This document shows, piece by piece, positions 1 to 8,561 of a stretch of 64,000 bases of DNA. Every line of letters starts with the position of its first letter. The first letter of the stretch is position 1. Origin of the DNA: Streptococcus anginosus (GTDB lineage Bacteria; Bacillota; Bacilli; Lactobacillales; Streptococcaceae); contig NZ_LR134283.1 in the NCBI RefSeq assembly GCF_900636475.1, positions 806,001-870,000 on the forward strand, written 5' to 3'. The notes under the pieces were generated by a model. It was not told the DNA's origin. It did no database searches and saw only the letters and a program-made list of their open reading frames with translations. The translations under genes were made by a program, and so were the position numbers.

Positions 1-633
1 AATATAAAGCACTCCTTCTCGCATATCTTCCAAAATTGCTCTTATTGTCAGCCTACCAGTTGATTTCATTTCTGGTTCTTTGTTAGGTAGGAAATAAACC
101 AAAATAAAGGCGAGGAAAAAACTCAGTGCATCTAAAAGCAAAGTAATCCGCAGATTGGCATAGTTCATGACTAAGAAAGAGAGGACAGGAGCTGACACAC
201 TGATTAACTGCAAAACCACCTCCAAATGAGAATTGTAAGCTACGATTTCCTCTTTATTTACAATCTCGGTGATATAGGATTTGTTTGCTGGTCGTGAGAA
301 AGAAAAAGCAATAGCTTGCACCACATTGGCGAAAATGAGAGCTCCAATCATCAACTGTTTATGAGTAATAAAGGAAATTCCTAAACACAGGAGAGAACAA
401 ATCAAGTCAGTTGTCATTAAGACTTTTCGTTTAGAAAAACGATCGGTGATAACACCGCCGAAAGGATTGAATAAAATAGCTGTTATTAAATCGGACAATT
501 GGTAAATTCCTAAAACGGTCTGACCTATAACTCCTAACGACGCTAGCCAAATACTGTTTCCATAATCATAGAGCATATTGCCAATCTTGTTGATAGCTCC
601 GCGTGCAATGAGTTGTACCGCTTGTTTGTTCAT
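1..633 (-). CDS. MFS transporter, C-terminus cut by window edge
   Basis: An open frame starts at an ATG at 633-631 and runs off the left edge, giving about 211 residues. A GGAGG-like site lies just upstream. The N-terminal part is hydrophobic with several membrane segments and has the MFS motif A after the second segment (GGVITDRFSKRKV, about residues 59-71), so this is a major facilitator exporter at the cytoplasmic membrane. The substrate cannot be told. It lies downstream of the Rgg-type regulator gene on the same strand, separated by a terminator hairpin, so it may be that regulator's target. The right half of the protein is outside the window. Confidence 0.85.
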   Translation of the reverse strand, partial: MNKQAVQLIARGAINKIGNMLYDYGNSIWLASLGVIGQTVLGIYQLSDLITAILFNPFGGVITDRFSKRKVLMTTDLICSLLCLGISFITHKQLMIGALIFANVVQAIAFSFSRPANKSYITEIVNKEEIVAYNSHLEVVLQLISVSAPVLSFLVMNYANLRITLLLDALSFFLAFILVYFLPNKEPEMKSTGRLTIRAILEDMREGVLYI

Positions 634-672
634 AAAGAAACCTCCAAATTCTTTTTTTATATTTTAACAAAT

Positions 673-714
673 AAAAAAAGAAAGGCACTATTTTTCCCGT
701 ATTTGGGAAAAGTG
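673..714 (-). terminator. rho-independent terminator after the rgg-like gene
   Basis: On the minus strand CACTTTTCCC pairs with GGGAAAAATAGTG (686-714) and is followed by a T-rich run (673-683). It sits between the regulator stop and the MFS start, so read-through into the MFS gene would be limited. Confidence 0.75.
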
Positions 715-723
715 TCTCTCTTT

Positions 724-1593
724 TTATATTTTTTGTGTAATAAATTTCTGGTAATGTTCTTGATAATAATCAACTTGTTCGGGTAATTCTAAGGTCTCAA
801 AAATCTGAATAGCTTCTTTCATTTTTGCAATACCTTGCTCCTGCTGACCTTTTTGATATGCTTCAAAGCCCTTGACATAGAGAAAAATTGTCCGCTCGTA
901 AAGCTTAATTTCTTTATCTAAAATTTTAGCAACTGCGTTCTTGAAATACGTTGCTTTCTCAAAATCCTTTCCCTCTAAGCAATGCAGGTAAAAATTCAGA
1001 GCCAAAATCAAAACCAACCGACGATGCTTGTTGATATTTTCATAAAAATATTCACGCTCTAAAACTTCCTTACCCATCCGATAAACATAGTCCACCTCAT
1101 AGAACGAATAAAGATTTCCGATTAAAATCAGCTCATACATTCCCCAATTTTCTCTCTGAAAAAGGTAATCCGCCACACGCTCTAGGTCAGTCGGTTTCAT
1201 CTCATAACGATTATCTCGCTGACAAATTAGTCCTTGTACCAAGATAATATTGAGCTCATGAATGAGGCTATCCTGTCGCTGTCTAGCTTTTTCTCTCTCC
1301 TGATGCTGCAACTTCTGAAAACCTTCAATATCTTTAGCATAATAGAGCGGGACAATGTGGGACATAAATTCAACAATTTCAGCTCGTTGATAGTTTCTAG
1401 CTGCATCCATAAAATTTTCCACACTGACCTGAATATTATCCAGAACCGCTAAGAACTTATCCACTGTCAACTCAGACTCTCCTCGCTCAAAACGGGACAG
1501 CTGAGAAGTTGATACTTGATCCCCCGCTGCCTGAGCAAGAGAATAATTACCATTTAAGCGAAAATCACGAAACACCTTGCCTAAAGCTTCCAT
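724..1593 (-). CDS. Rgg/GadR/MutR-family transcriptional regulator
   Basis: The protein has an N-terminal XRE-type helix-turn-helix (STSQLSRFERGES, about residues 28-40) followed by a long helical TPR-like C-terminal domain. That is the layout of the streptococcal Rgg family, cytoplasmic regulators that often bind short peptides. Length (about 289 aa from MEALGKVF) fits the family. The frame is open to a GTG at 1617, but the ATG at 1593 fits family N-termini better; neither start has an ideally spaced ribosome site, so the start is uncertain. I found no convincing SHP-like pheromone ORF next to it. The downstream MFS gene may be a target; that is inference. Confidence 0.88.
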   Translation of the reverse strand: MEALGKVFRDFRLNGNYSLAQAAGDQVSTSQLSRFERGESELTVDKFLAVLDNIQVSVENFMDAARNYQRAEIVEFMSHIVPLYYAKDIEGFQKLQHQEREKARQRQDSLIHELNIILVQGLICQRDNRYEMKPTDLERVADYLFQRENWGMYELILIGNLYSFYEVDYVYRMGKEVLEREYFYENINKHRRLVLILALNFYLHCLEGKDFEKATYFKNAVAKILDKEIKLYERTIFLYVKGFEAYQKGQQEQGIAKMKEAIQIFETLELPEQVDYYQEHYQKFITQKI

Positions 1594-1617
1594 TACTTCA
1601 CCATTAACTCCTTTCAC

Positions 1618-1897
1618 AATTTTTAGTCTTTTCAGATATTACATTAAAGCTGTACTACTTCAAATCTAGTATTTGAACCTCTAGGTCAACAGGCATTTCA
1701 TCTGCTCTTCTACAAAGATTGCTACTTCCATATATCGCCCTCAAAAGACTGGGGACTACTGATAAAGCAAGTAAATGGAACACTTCCCCTGACTTTCCCC
1801 GTCAATCAAATTCTTTCTTCGCCCTAAAAGTTCCTTCATTCAAACGGGCGAGCAAAATAACCTTACTAGAAAAAATGGGATATGGGTAATTCCGTCT
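1618..1897. other. gene-free interval upstream of the regulator
   Basis: No open frame with a plausible start and ribosome site was found on either strand. The rgg-type gene promoter must lie here, but I see no strong -35/-10 pair. Nothing else recognisable. Confidence 0.5.
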
Positions 1898-2105
1898 CAA
1901 ATGTTCGGATTTTACTTTCGGACACGTCTTTTTTTGTCAAAATCTTCTTGTCCGAAAATCGGCCGACATTATTTTTTCAAAAAAGCTTTGTCCGAAACAA
2001 GAATGTTCGGAATTTGTTCCAAAAACTTCCTTCCGAAAACTGGACAAAGCTATTTTCCTCTAAAACTTCTCGTCCGCATATGGAAAATGGCAAATTACTT
2101 AAAAG
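1898..2105. repeat. degenerate ~40-bp tandem repeat array
   Basis: About five imperfect units of 40-43 bases follow one another. Most begin CTTC/CTTT, carry TCCGAAAA or a variant near the start, a TCGG/TTCGG-like element in the middle and an A-rich end (AAAAAG). Units start near 1944, 1986, 2026 and 2066, with a more diverged copy before. The 40-base period is not a multiple of three, so it is unlikely to be coding. A weaker copy may sit at about 2199-2235. Origin unknown. Confidence 0.4.
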
Positions 2106-2108
2106 TTG

Positions 2109-2138
2109 CCTCATCCTTCATGAAGGATGAGGTTTTTT
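2109..2138 (+). terminator. strong hairpin with T-run, plus strand
   Basis: A perfect palindrome (CCTCATCCTTCA then TGAAGGATGAGG, 2109-2132) is followed by six Ts on the plus strand. No plus-strand gene lies upstream. It could back up termination of the minus-strand ABC-F gene, but the T-run is on the wrong side for that. Confidence 0.7.
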
Positions 2139-2238
2139 GCTCAAAAAACTCTCATCCCCTTTTGAAACGTTCGGGATTTGGTCTCAGGGAAGAATTTCTT
2201 CGCTTCGGATGAAATTTCTTGACTTAAAAATAGCTCGC

Positions 2239-4137
2239 TCACACCTGTTCTGCCACTTCTTCCCACTCTGTCATGGCTGCTTCCTGCTGTTCAGTCAGCT
2301 GGTCTAGCTTTTGCTGAAGCTCCATGAGTTCGCTTGCGTCATTGGTTTCCTGCATAGCTGTAGTCAACTCGGTCGTTTGCATCTCCAGCTCTTCAATTTC
2401 AGCTTCCAGCTGCTCCAAACGGCGAGCTAATTTTCGAGCTTCTTTCTGTGTTTCTTTCTGGAGTTGATAGTTGGTGACTAGCTGAGACTGAGCGGGCTCT
2501 GCCGCAGTAGCTTTCTCCTCTCTCAAAGCTTCCAGCTCTGCTTTTTTCTCCAGATAATAGTCATAATCGCCCAGATAAAGAGTAGATCCAGTATCAGAAA
2601 GCTCGATAATCTGCGTGGCAACCCGGTTGATAAAGTAGCGATCATGGCTGACAAAGAGCAAAGTACCGTCAAAGTCAATCAAGGCATTCTCCAGCACCTC
2701 TTTGCTATCAATATCTAGGTGGTTGGTTGGCTCGTCCAGCACCAGAAAATTCTTGTTTTCCATAGACAACTTAGCCAGTAAAAGCCGCGCTCGTTCCCCA
2801 CCTGACAGCATACTGACAGACTTTTTGACATCATCACCTGAAAAGAGGAAAGCACCCAGACGATTGCGGATTTCCACTTCTTGTGTTAGTTTAAAATCAT
2901 TCCAAAGCTCGTCCAAGACTGAATTGCTCGGTGTCAATCGGCTTTGGGTCTGGTCATAGTAGCCCAGCTCCACATTTGCTCCCAGATGCTCCTGACCACG
3001 GATAAAAGGAATTTGTCCTACAAGCGACTTGATAAGAGTTGTTTTGCCAATACCATTTGGTCCGACAATGGCTACTGCGTTAAATTTACGAATATCCAGA
3101 TTGATAGGCTCGGACAACACTTGGTTATCATAACCGATAGCCGCATCTTCCAGCGTTAGGACGACATTTCCAGAAGGTTTAGCTGAGCGAAAGGTCATAT
3201 TAGCAGAACGACTGCCTCTGTCTGGCTTGTCAAGACGCTCCATTTTTTCCAGCTGTTTGCGTCTGGATTGAGCGCGTTTGGTTGTAGATGCCCGAACCAG
3301 ATTGCGATTGACAAAATCCTCCAAAGCAGCAATTTCCTTCTGCTGCTTTTCATAATTCTTGGCCTCTGTCAAGAGCTTCTGCTCCTTTTGCTGAACAAAG
3401 CTAGAATAATTTCCCACATAGCAATCCAACGAGTGCTGGGTCAAATCCAGCGTCACAGTGGCTACCTTGTCTAGGAAATAACGGTCGTGACTGACGATGA
3501 TGAGAGCTCCGCTATAGTTGCTCAAATAGTTCTCCAGCCAAGCAATCGTCTCTATATCTAAATGGTTGGTAGGCTCATCCAGTACCAATAAATCTGGCTT
3601 TTCCAACAGCATTTTCGCTAAAGCCAATCGAGTATTCTGCCCGCCCGAAAGCTCTTCTATCTTCATCTGCCACATAGACTCATCAAACTTAAAACCATTG
3701 AGAATTGCACGAATATCTGCCTCATAGGTAAAGCCACCTGCCTGACGGAAATTCTCTGACAGCTGATCGTACTGAGTCATGAGAGCAGTCAGCTCTTCTC
3801 CTGCCAATTCTCCCATTTGCAGCTCCATCTGTCGTAATCGCTGCTCCTGCCGACGTAAATCATCAAAAACATGCAGCATCTCGTCATAGATGGTATTCTC
3901 CGACTCAAAGCGGCTGTCCTGAGCCAGATAAGACAGGGAAAGATCTCGTTTTTTATTGATTTGACCAGAAGTAGGCTCTTCCTCACCCACTAAAATCTTG
4001 AGCAGGGTTGACTTCCCAGCTCCATTTTTACCGACTAAGGCAATTCTATCTCGTTCATCCACTTGCAGGTTGATATTATCAAAAAGAACCTCCCCTGCAA
4101 AAGAGCGTTCAATCTTATTTGCTTGTAAAATAATCAT
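2239..4137 (-). CDS. ABC-F family ATPase
   Basis: The protein has two ABC domains on one chain and no membrane segments: Walker A GKNGAGKST near residues 36-44, signature LSGGQ, Walker B LLVLDEPTNHLD, then a second set with GPNGIGKTT, LSGGERARL and LVLDEPTNHLD. A charged C-terminal coiled coil (about the last 80 residues) resembles Uup/YdiF-type members. ABC-F proteins act on the ribosome. Whether this one is housekeeping or gives antibiotic protection cannot be told. The frame is open to 4185, but MIILQANKIERSF at 4137 matches family N-termini. TATAAT lies only 6 bases before this ATG, so the mRNA may be leaderless (see findings). Confidence 0.93.
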   Translation of the reverse strand: MIILQANKIERSFAGEVLFDNINLQVDERDRIALVGKNGAGKSTLLKILVGEEEPTSGQINKKRDLSLSYLAQDSRFESENTIYDEMLHVFDDLRRQEQRLRQMELQMGELAGEELTALMTQYDQLSENFRQAGGFTYEADIRAILNGFKFDESMWQMKIEELSGGQNTRLALAKMLLEKPDLLVLDEPTNHLDIETIAWLENYLSNYSGALIIVSHDRYFLDKVATVTLDLTQHSLDCYVGNYSSFVQQKEQKLLTEAKNYEKQQKEIAALEDFVNRNLVRASTTKRAQSRRKQLEKMERLDKPDRGSRSANMTFRSAKPSGNVVLTLEDAAIGYDNQVLSEPINLDIRKFNAVAIVGPNGIGKTTLIKSLVGQIPFIRGQEHLGANVELGYYDQTQSRLTPSNSVLDELWNDFKLTQEVEIRNRLGAFLFSGDDVKKSVSMLSGGERARLLLAKLSMENKNFLVLDEPTNHLDIDSKEVLENALIDFDGTLLFVSHDRYFINRVATQIIELSDTGSTLYLGDYDYYLEKKAELEALREEKATAAEPAQSQLVTNYQLQKETQKEARKLARRLEQLEAEIEELEMQTTELTTAMQETNDASELMELQQKLDQLTEQQEAAMTEWEEVAEQV

Positions 4138-4143
4138 AAACCT

Positions 4144-4152
4144 ATTATAGCA
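4144..4152 (-). promoter_or_regulatory. extended -10 box directly before the ABC-F start codon
   Basis: TGCTATAAT on the minus strand is an extended -10 element. Only six bases (AGGTTT) separate TATAAT from the ATG at 4137, so initiation at the usual distance would begin at the start codon. Confidence 0.6.
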
Positions 4153-4184
4153 GATTCCTATCCTAACTGCTATCTTAGAAAACA

Positions 4185-4212
4185 AAAATGCGGTTCATTT
4201 TGACCGCATTTT
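4185..4212 (-). terminator. terminator after the small membrane protein gene
   Basis: AAAATGCGGT pairs perfectly with ACCGCATTTT around an 8-base loop. Flanking A/T runs make it potentially bidirectional. It ends the matrixin/small membrane protein pair and precedes the ABC-F gene. Confidence 0.8.
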
Positions 4213-4577
4213 CATTTAAAACTACTTAAAATTTCTTGATTTTGCATCACAAGGTAAACACCTAATAGAATAATCAAAGCAAAAAGCCCTAATTTGATGA
4301 TTCCTTTTACAAAACGAATCACCCAAAGGATCATCATCGAACCAATCAACCACATCACGGCTGAATGATTGAAAAAGCCTTGAACAGCTTGACTGCTTTG
4401 ACCAAAGAAATTCTGAATGGGTGCCGGAACATGTTCTTGCCATGCAGCTGTCACACCGATACGATCGGCAATATCAGAACCACTTTGCCAAAGCCAGGCA
4501 AAAATGCTGGAATTAAAGACAAACAAGAAAACTTGCTCTGGGAAACATCTGATGATTTTAAAGATATTTCTTATCAT
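4212..4577 (-). CDS. small membrane protein, unknown function
   Basis: The product is 121 aa with a hydrophobic N-terminal segment, a polar middle (about residues 35-65) and two further hydrophobic segments toward the C-terminus (IGSMMILWVIRFV; LGLFALIILLGVYLVM). It starts one base after the stop of the matrixin-like protease gene, so translation is probably coupled and the two may act together at the membrane. I do not recognise the family. A terminator overlaps the stop codon. Confidence 0.75.
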   Translation of the reverse strand: MIRNIFKIIRCFPEQVFLFVFNSSIFAWLWQSGSDIADRIGVTAAWQEHVPAPIQNFFGQSSQAVQGFFNHSAVMWLIGSMMILWVIRFVKGIIKLGLFALIILLGVYLVMQNQEILSSFK

Positions 4578-4578
4578 T

Positions 4579-5283
4579 TTATGCTTGATACAACTCCTTT
4601 ACTGCTTGAACATCTACTGCTTGAATCCCGTAAAACGAGCCAGCGGATTGCATAACAGATTTTTCTTCATTGTGTTCCAATCCAATCGCATGTCCCAGTT
4701 CATGCTCTGCTGTGTTTACGATTCGCTCATAAGAGTAGCTATATTGACTGTTTAATAGATAATAACGATTTAGTCGAACAGTTACATTTGTAAAACGCTT
4801 GGTCAGCAAATTGGTTTTGGATTCTGCTTCGCCTGCCGCACTGACAGTGCTATTATTCATCTCTGTAGCTACAATATTGGCTTGATTTTTATCATTTACA
4901 ATCTGGAAAGTAAAGGCACCCGTTTGATTCCAGGCACGAATAGCTTCCTGATAAGCTGAGCGAAATGTCTCGTCTTGTGTATCTATATAAACCGTAGCAC
5001 TCGCTGTGTCCCATCGGACACCAGACGCTTGGTGACCATGATTGTCCGATAGCTGTTTGGTCAGGTCTTTCACATTTTGCCCGACACCTAGCTGACTATC
5101 CTGTCCACTTACATATCGATAAATTTGACTGACATCTTGCTGAAGTGTTGTCGAAAAATTGCTTTTAGAAGGACTAATGACATACAAGATTCCCACTAAA
5201 AAGAGTGCTGTTAATGCAAGGCTATAAACTAAACGCCATATCAAGCGCAACAGCGCCGAAAATATTCGAAATATAAACCTCAT
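4579..5283 (-). CDS. matrixin-like zinc metalloprotease, membrane anchored
   Basis: This 234-aa protein starts with a basic segment followed by one hydrophobic stretch (about residues 15-35), a signal anchor that would place the rest outside the cell. Near the C-terminus it carries HELGHAIGLEH (about 194-204) followed by SVM, which match the HExxHxxGxxH zinc site and Met-turn of matrixin-type metzincins. It is therefore likely an active surface peptidase; the substrate is unknown. The gene has a good GGAGG ribosome site and is followed after one base by a small membrane protein gene. No propeptide cysteine switch is evident. Confidence 0.85.
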   Translation of the reverse strand: MRFIFRIFSALLRLIWRLVYSLALTALFLVGILYVISPSKSNFSTTLQQDVSQIYRYVSGQDSQLGVGQNVKDLTKQLSDNHGHQASGVRWDTASATVYIDTQDETFRSAYQEAIRAWNQTGAFTFQIVNDKNQANIVATEMNNSTVSAAGEAESKTNLLTKRFTNVTVRLNRYYLLNSQYSYSYERIVNTAEHELGHAIGLEHNEEKSVMQSAGSFYGIQAVDVQAVKELYQA

Positions 5284-5377
5284 ACTTCCCTCCTAATCTC
5301 AAATGTAAAGAGTAAGTATAATGAGATTCGCTTAAAAATTTCTTAACATAGAGAACTGTAAAAGAAAGAATAAAATA

Positions 5378-5405
5378 TTGACAAAAAAATGTAAATTTCT
5401 GTCAA
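5378..5405. repeat. TTGACA/TGTCAA inverted repeat upstream of the matrixin gene
   Basis: TTGACA and TGTCAA are separated by 16 A/T-rich bases. Each arm looks like a -35 box but no good -10 follows at 17 bases on either strand. It may be an operator or chance in AT-rich DNA. Confidence 0.3.
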
Positions 5406-5427
5406 AAAGGGCATCTCTCAAGCAACT

Positions 5428-6219
5428 TTAGGATAAGCGCTCTTCTACTTCAAAATCAATCGGCAGCCATTTCAGAAATTCCTCTAATTGTTTTTCCCAA
5501 TAATACCACTCGTGCTTTCCCGAATTATGATGATAGGTGATATCTAAGCCACATTCGCGCAATTGTTTAACAGCTACTTCATTTGCTTGATAAAGAAAAT
5601 CTTGCTCCCCACACCAAGCATAAAATTTAGTCTTTTTATCTGACTTCTTTGCCATTGTTGTTAAAAAATGCTGCTTGACATCAGCTGCTTTCAAATCACC
5701 AAACACACCTTGCCAATAGTTGAGCGTACCGCCAGGAAGTTCTTCTATGTCCACATCATCCAAACCGAGCCCAATAGCGCCTGAAAATGACCCTGCATAG
5801 GAGAATCGATCTGTCGTCAAGGCTATTTTATAAGCCCCATAACCTCCCATTGACAGACCTACAATAAAGGTTTTCTCTCGTTTCCGACTCATATTAGGAA
5901 AGAAACGATGCATAACCTCAGGCAATTCTTTTGCTATGGCATCATAATACTTCAATCCATAAGCAGTATTGGTGTACCAAGCAAGATCTGTTGACGGCAT
6001 AATGACAATTAAATTTGTATGGCGCAGTAAACGCTCAATATTCGTCCGTTTTCGCCACGAATTTTCATTGCCGCCCATGCCGTGCAAAAGGTAAAGAACG
6101 GGAATATCCGTATCTGCTATCTGACTGGGAGCTACTGCATCCGCATCAGGATAGATGACATTGACACGACGCTCCATTTCCAACACTGCTGAATGATACT
6201 CTATTTCAAAAAATGCCAT
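5428..6219 (-). CDS. estA: tributyrin-type esterase (alpha/beta hydrolase)
   Basis: The 263-aa protein belongs to the esterase D-like alpha/beta hydrolases. It shows the HGMGG oxyanion region (about residues 46-50), the nucleophile elbow GLSMGG with Ser near 123, and a C-terminal His region (GKHEWYYW). No signal peptide is seen, so it is cytoplasmic. Family members of streptococci and lactococci (EstA) hydrolyse short-chain esters. It lies just downstream of the RNase J2 gene, the same neighbourhood as in S. pneumoniae. A GGAG site precedes the ATG, and a hairpin separates it from rnjB, so it may have its own promoter or depend on read-through. Confidence 0.88.
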   Translation of the reverse strand: MAFFEIEYHSAVLEMERRVNVIYPDADAVAPSQIADTDIPVLYLLHGMGGNENSWRKRTNIERLLRHTNLIVIMPSTDLAWYTNTAYGLKYYDAIAKELPEVMHRFFPNMSRKREKTFIVGLSMGGYGAYKIALTTDRFSYAGSFSGAIGLGLDDVDIEELPGGTLNYWQGVFGDLKAADVKQHFLTTMAKKSDKKTKFYAWCGEQDFLYQANEVAVKQLRECGLDITYHHNSGKHEWYYWEKQLEEFLKWLPIDFEVEERLS

Positions 6220-6249
6220 TTTTTCTCCTTTTCATATAAATGTAAGAAA

Positions 6250-6275
6250 GGGGTTGGAACAAACGTCCTGACCCC
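6250..6275 (-). terminator. GGGGT/ACCCC hairpin between rnjB and estA
   Basis: On the minus strand GGGGTCAGGA pairs with TCCAACCCC-type sequence and is followed by TTTCTT. The T-run is short, so termination may be partial and estA could be expressed by read-through. Confidence 0.55.
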
Positions 6276-6321
6276 ACTATTTTTGTTACTATAGGTTAAA
6301 TGTACTTACTTATTTATTTTC

Positions 6322-7983
6322 TTAACGCACTTCCATTACAACAGGTAAAATTGCTGGACGACGTTTGGTTTGCTCAAAGAGATATTTCGCAAGATTATCA
6401 CGCACAGCTCCCTTCAGTTCACCCCAGTCAAAATTATCTTTTGCAAGATAATCTTCAACTGTCTTATTGATTAAGTCAGCACTTTCACGCAGAATGTCAC
6501 GACTTTTCTTGACATAAACAAATCCACGCGTATGAACCTTGGCTTTGGAAATAATCTTCTTGTCACGACGGTTCACCGTAATAGCTACGATAAAGATACC
6601 GTCTTCAGACAGAACTTTGCGGTCACGAAGAACGATATTTCCGACATCACCAATCGCATTTCCATCAATCATGACATCACCAGAAGATACCGCACCAGAA
6701 GGTACAAAATCACCCTTTTCATATTCCATAATGCTACCACGTTTTGGAATAAAAATGTTCTCTGGCAACATACCAATTGCCATGGCAGCTTTAGCATGTG
6801 CTGCCAATTCGCGATATTCTCCTTGAATTGGGAACAAGAATTTCGGCTGCAAGAGGTTTAACATCAATTGCAAATCGCGCTCATTTCCATGTCCAGATAC
6901 TCGTAAATCTTGCGTAATTAGTTTGACAACACCACCTGCTTGGTAAATCATGTTTTCTACACGTGCCACCAAGGCTTCTTTTGCGATAGACGGTGTTGTA
7001 ACAATATAAACCAAATCGCCTTCTTTGATTTCTACATAACGGTGACGTCCGATAGACATCTTGCGCAAGCCATTGATTGGCTCACCCATACGCCCAGTTT
7101 CCAAAATAATCAACTCATGATCTTCAAACTTGGACATTTCTTTTGGCTTGATTAGCAAACGTTCGTCCACGAGTGATAATTTCTTCAAGCGAATAGCAGT
7201 ACGAACGATATTTTCAATGTCAAATCCAGTCAATACAACACGACGACCTGTCCTAGCGGCAGCTTCAAAAACTTGTTGAATACGAGAAAGATTGCTTGCA
7301 ACCGCTGCAACTATGACGCGTCCATTCCAATCACCAATCGTATCGGTGATTTCTTTGCCGACTTCACTTTCACTCGCCACTTGAATACTACTATCTGCAT
7401 TTGCAGAATCACTAAGAAGAGCTAGAACACCTTCACGACCAATTTCCGCCAAGCGAGCAAAATCTGTTGCATAAGACTGACTAGCTGTCTGGTCAAACTT
7501 GAAATCACCTGTGTAAACAATATTTCCCTCAGACGTTTTCAAAACAATCCCTAAACTCTCCGGAATGGAATGCGTTGTTTTAAAGAAAGATACAACTGTA
7601 CCTCCAAAATCAATCTCTGTGTCTTCATCAATCACATGAAAATCATTGAACTTTTTGACCGTATCATTTCCTTTGACAAATAACTTAGCCAACTCAATCG
7701 TCAATTCTGAGCCAAACACAGGAACTTTCGTTTCAGCAAGTAAATAAGGCAAGGCACCAATTGCATCTGCATGCCCGTGTGTCAAAAAGACCCCTGCAAT
7801 ACGGTCCTTATTTTCAAACAAATAGTCCATATTTGGAATAACAAAATCCACACCAAGCTGTTCATTTTCTGGATATTTTAATCCGACATCCAGGACGAAA
7901 ATAGATTCATCCACTTCAGCGATGTAAAGATTTTTTCCATTCTCACGTACGCCACCTAAAGCAATCAATTTAATATTGCTCAT
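6322..7983 (-). CDS. rnjB: ribonuclease J2
   Basis: This 553-aa protein has the RNase J layout: metallo-beta-lactamase core, beta-CASP domain, and C-terminal domain. It resembles J2 rather than J1. The metal motif reads THGHADAIGALPY (about residues 68-80), so the usual HxHxDH has lost its last His (Ala at 74); LSDSANAD and the length also match J2. J2 is known as the weakly active partner that pairs with J1 in mRNA decay and rRNA maturation. The gene follows its own promoter (TTGAAA, 17 bases, TATAAT) and precedes estA, as in S. pneumoniae. No rnjA is present in the window. Confidence 0.88.
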   Translation of the reverse strand: MSNIKLIALGGVRENGKNLYIAEVDESIFVLDVGLKYPENEQLGVDFVIPNMDYLFENKDRIAGVFLTHGHADAIGALPYLLAETKVPVFGSELTIELAKLFVKGNDTVKKFNDFHVIDEDTEIDFGGTVVSFFKTTHSIPESLGIVLKTSEGNIVYTGDFKFDQTASQSYATDFARLAEIGREGVLALLSDSANADSSIQVASESEVGKEITDTIGDWNGRVIVAAVASNLSRIQQVFEAAARTGRRVVLTGFDIENIVRTAIRLKKLSLVDERLLIKPKEMSKFEDHELIILETGRMGEPINGLRKMSIGRHRYVEIKEGDLVYIVTTPSIAKEALVARVENMIYQAGGVVKLITQDLRVSGHGNERDLQLMLNLLQPKFLFPIQGEYRELAAHAKAAMAIGMLPENIFIPKRGSIMEYEKGDFVPSGAVSSGDVMIDGNAIGDVGNIVLRDRKVLSEDGIFIVAITVNRRDKKIISKAKVHTRGFVYVKKSRDILRESADLINKTVEDYLAKDNFDWGELKGAVRDNLAKYLFEQTKRRPAILPVVMEVR

Positions 7984-8070
7984 TGATTCTCCTTTTCAAA
8001 TTTTTTTACTAACGGTCCTTGGAATCCCAAGTCGAATTACAGTTTTGCAAATCTTTTGTATATCCAATTT

Positions 8071-8099
8071 ATTATACTACTTTTCATGATTTTTTTCAA
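8071..8099 (-). promoter_or_regulatory. promoter of rnjB
   Basis: On the minus strand TTGAAA (8099-8094) and TATAAT (8076-8071) are separated by exactly 17 bases, about 90 bases upstream of the rnjB ATG. Confidence 0.75.
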
Positions 8100-8113
8100 A
8101 GAACAGAGCATAC

Positions 8114-8154
8114 AAAAAACTCCTAGTTACTGTATACCTACAGAAAGCTAGGAG
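8114..8154 (-). terminator. terminator of the candidate non-coding RNA
   Basis: On the minus strand CTCCTAG pairs with CTAGGAG, with an inner TCTGT/ACAGT pairing, followed by six Ts (8119-8114). It ends transcription arriving from the gene-free stretch and separates that unit from the rnjB promoter. Confidence 0.85.
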
Positions 8155-8560
8155 CCGTCTCTATTTGCTAATAAGTGATAGATAGACTTTCAGAAAGTAA
8201 TTATCTGAAAAGAGATTCTTATGATGATTCCATCGTTATTTTATTAAAGAATGATTTTCTTGTCCACAATATATCAAAAACAAGTTTTTTCATCTAAAAC
8301 AATAGCGGTTTTATACCAAAGCGTGAAAATCATTAAAAAGCTTCTACCGACTGCATCAAATAACATTCTTATTTATTCTTACTTTGCGTTCTTTATACGC
8401 GATGCAATTCTACAAACCACTACATGACATCTTCAGAAATATTTATCAAATACCTCCAATTAAGAAAAACAATTAGCAAATAGAAACTAATACATCATAA
8501 ACGATTTAAAATATGAACGTTCCGACACCCATTGGAATCAGCCCTTTCTTATCTTTCTTT
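8114..8560 (-). ncRNA. candidate structured non-coding RNA with cre-controlled promoter
   Basis: A transcription unit of about 447 bases with no sizeable ORF is bounded by a consensus promoter (TTGCTT, 17 bases, TACAAT) and a strong terminator. Thirteen bases at 8160-8172 are the perfect reverse complement of 8472-8484, so the RNA could close into one large domain. Inside it TGCATC pairs with GATGCA around a GCGT/ACGC hairpin, and CTTTTCAGA pairs with TCTGAAAG. A nine-codon frame (MGVGTFIF) after an AGAAAGGG-like site is the only ORF with a plausible ribosome site. It lacks the hallmarks of RNase P RNA or tmRNA. Function unknown. Confidence 0.6.
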
Positions 8561-8561
8561 A

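Noticed and set aside
1618..1880. Search for an SHP-type pheromone gene beside the Rgg regulator
   Set aside because: No short ORF with a basic start, hydrophobic core and ribosome site was found on either strand.
1882..2212. Plus-strand ORFs of 82 and 103 codons over the repeat array
   Set aside because: They lie in a ~40-base repeat whose period is not a multiple of three, lack ribosome sites, and have no recognisable domain.
8510..8548. Nine-codon ORF (MGVGTFIF) in the candidate RNA as a pheromone
   Set aside because: It has an AGAAAGGG-like site but lacks a secretion-type basic N-terminus and has no nearby receptor gene; more likely incidental.
8114..8560. RNase P RNA, tmRNA or 6S RNA as the identity of the gene-free transcript
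   Set aside because: The conserved P4-type core of RNase P and the tmRNA tRNA-like end are absent; 6S would be shorter with a central bubble I cannot see.
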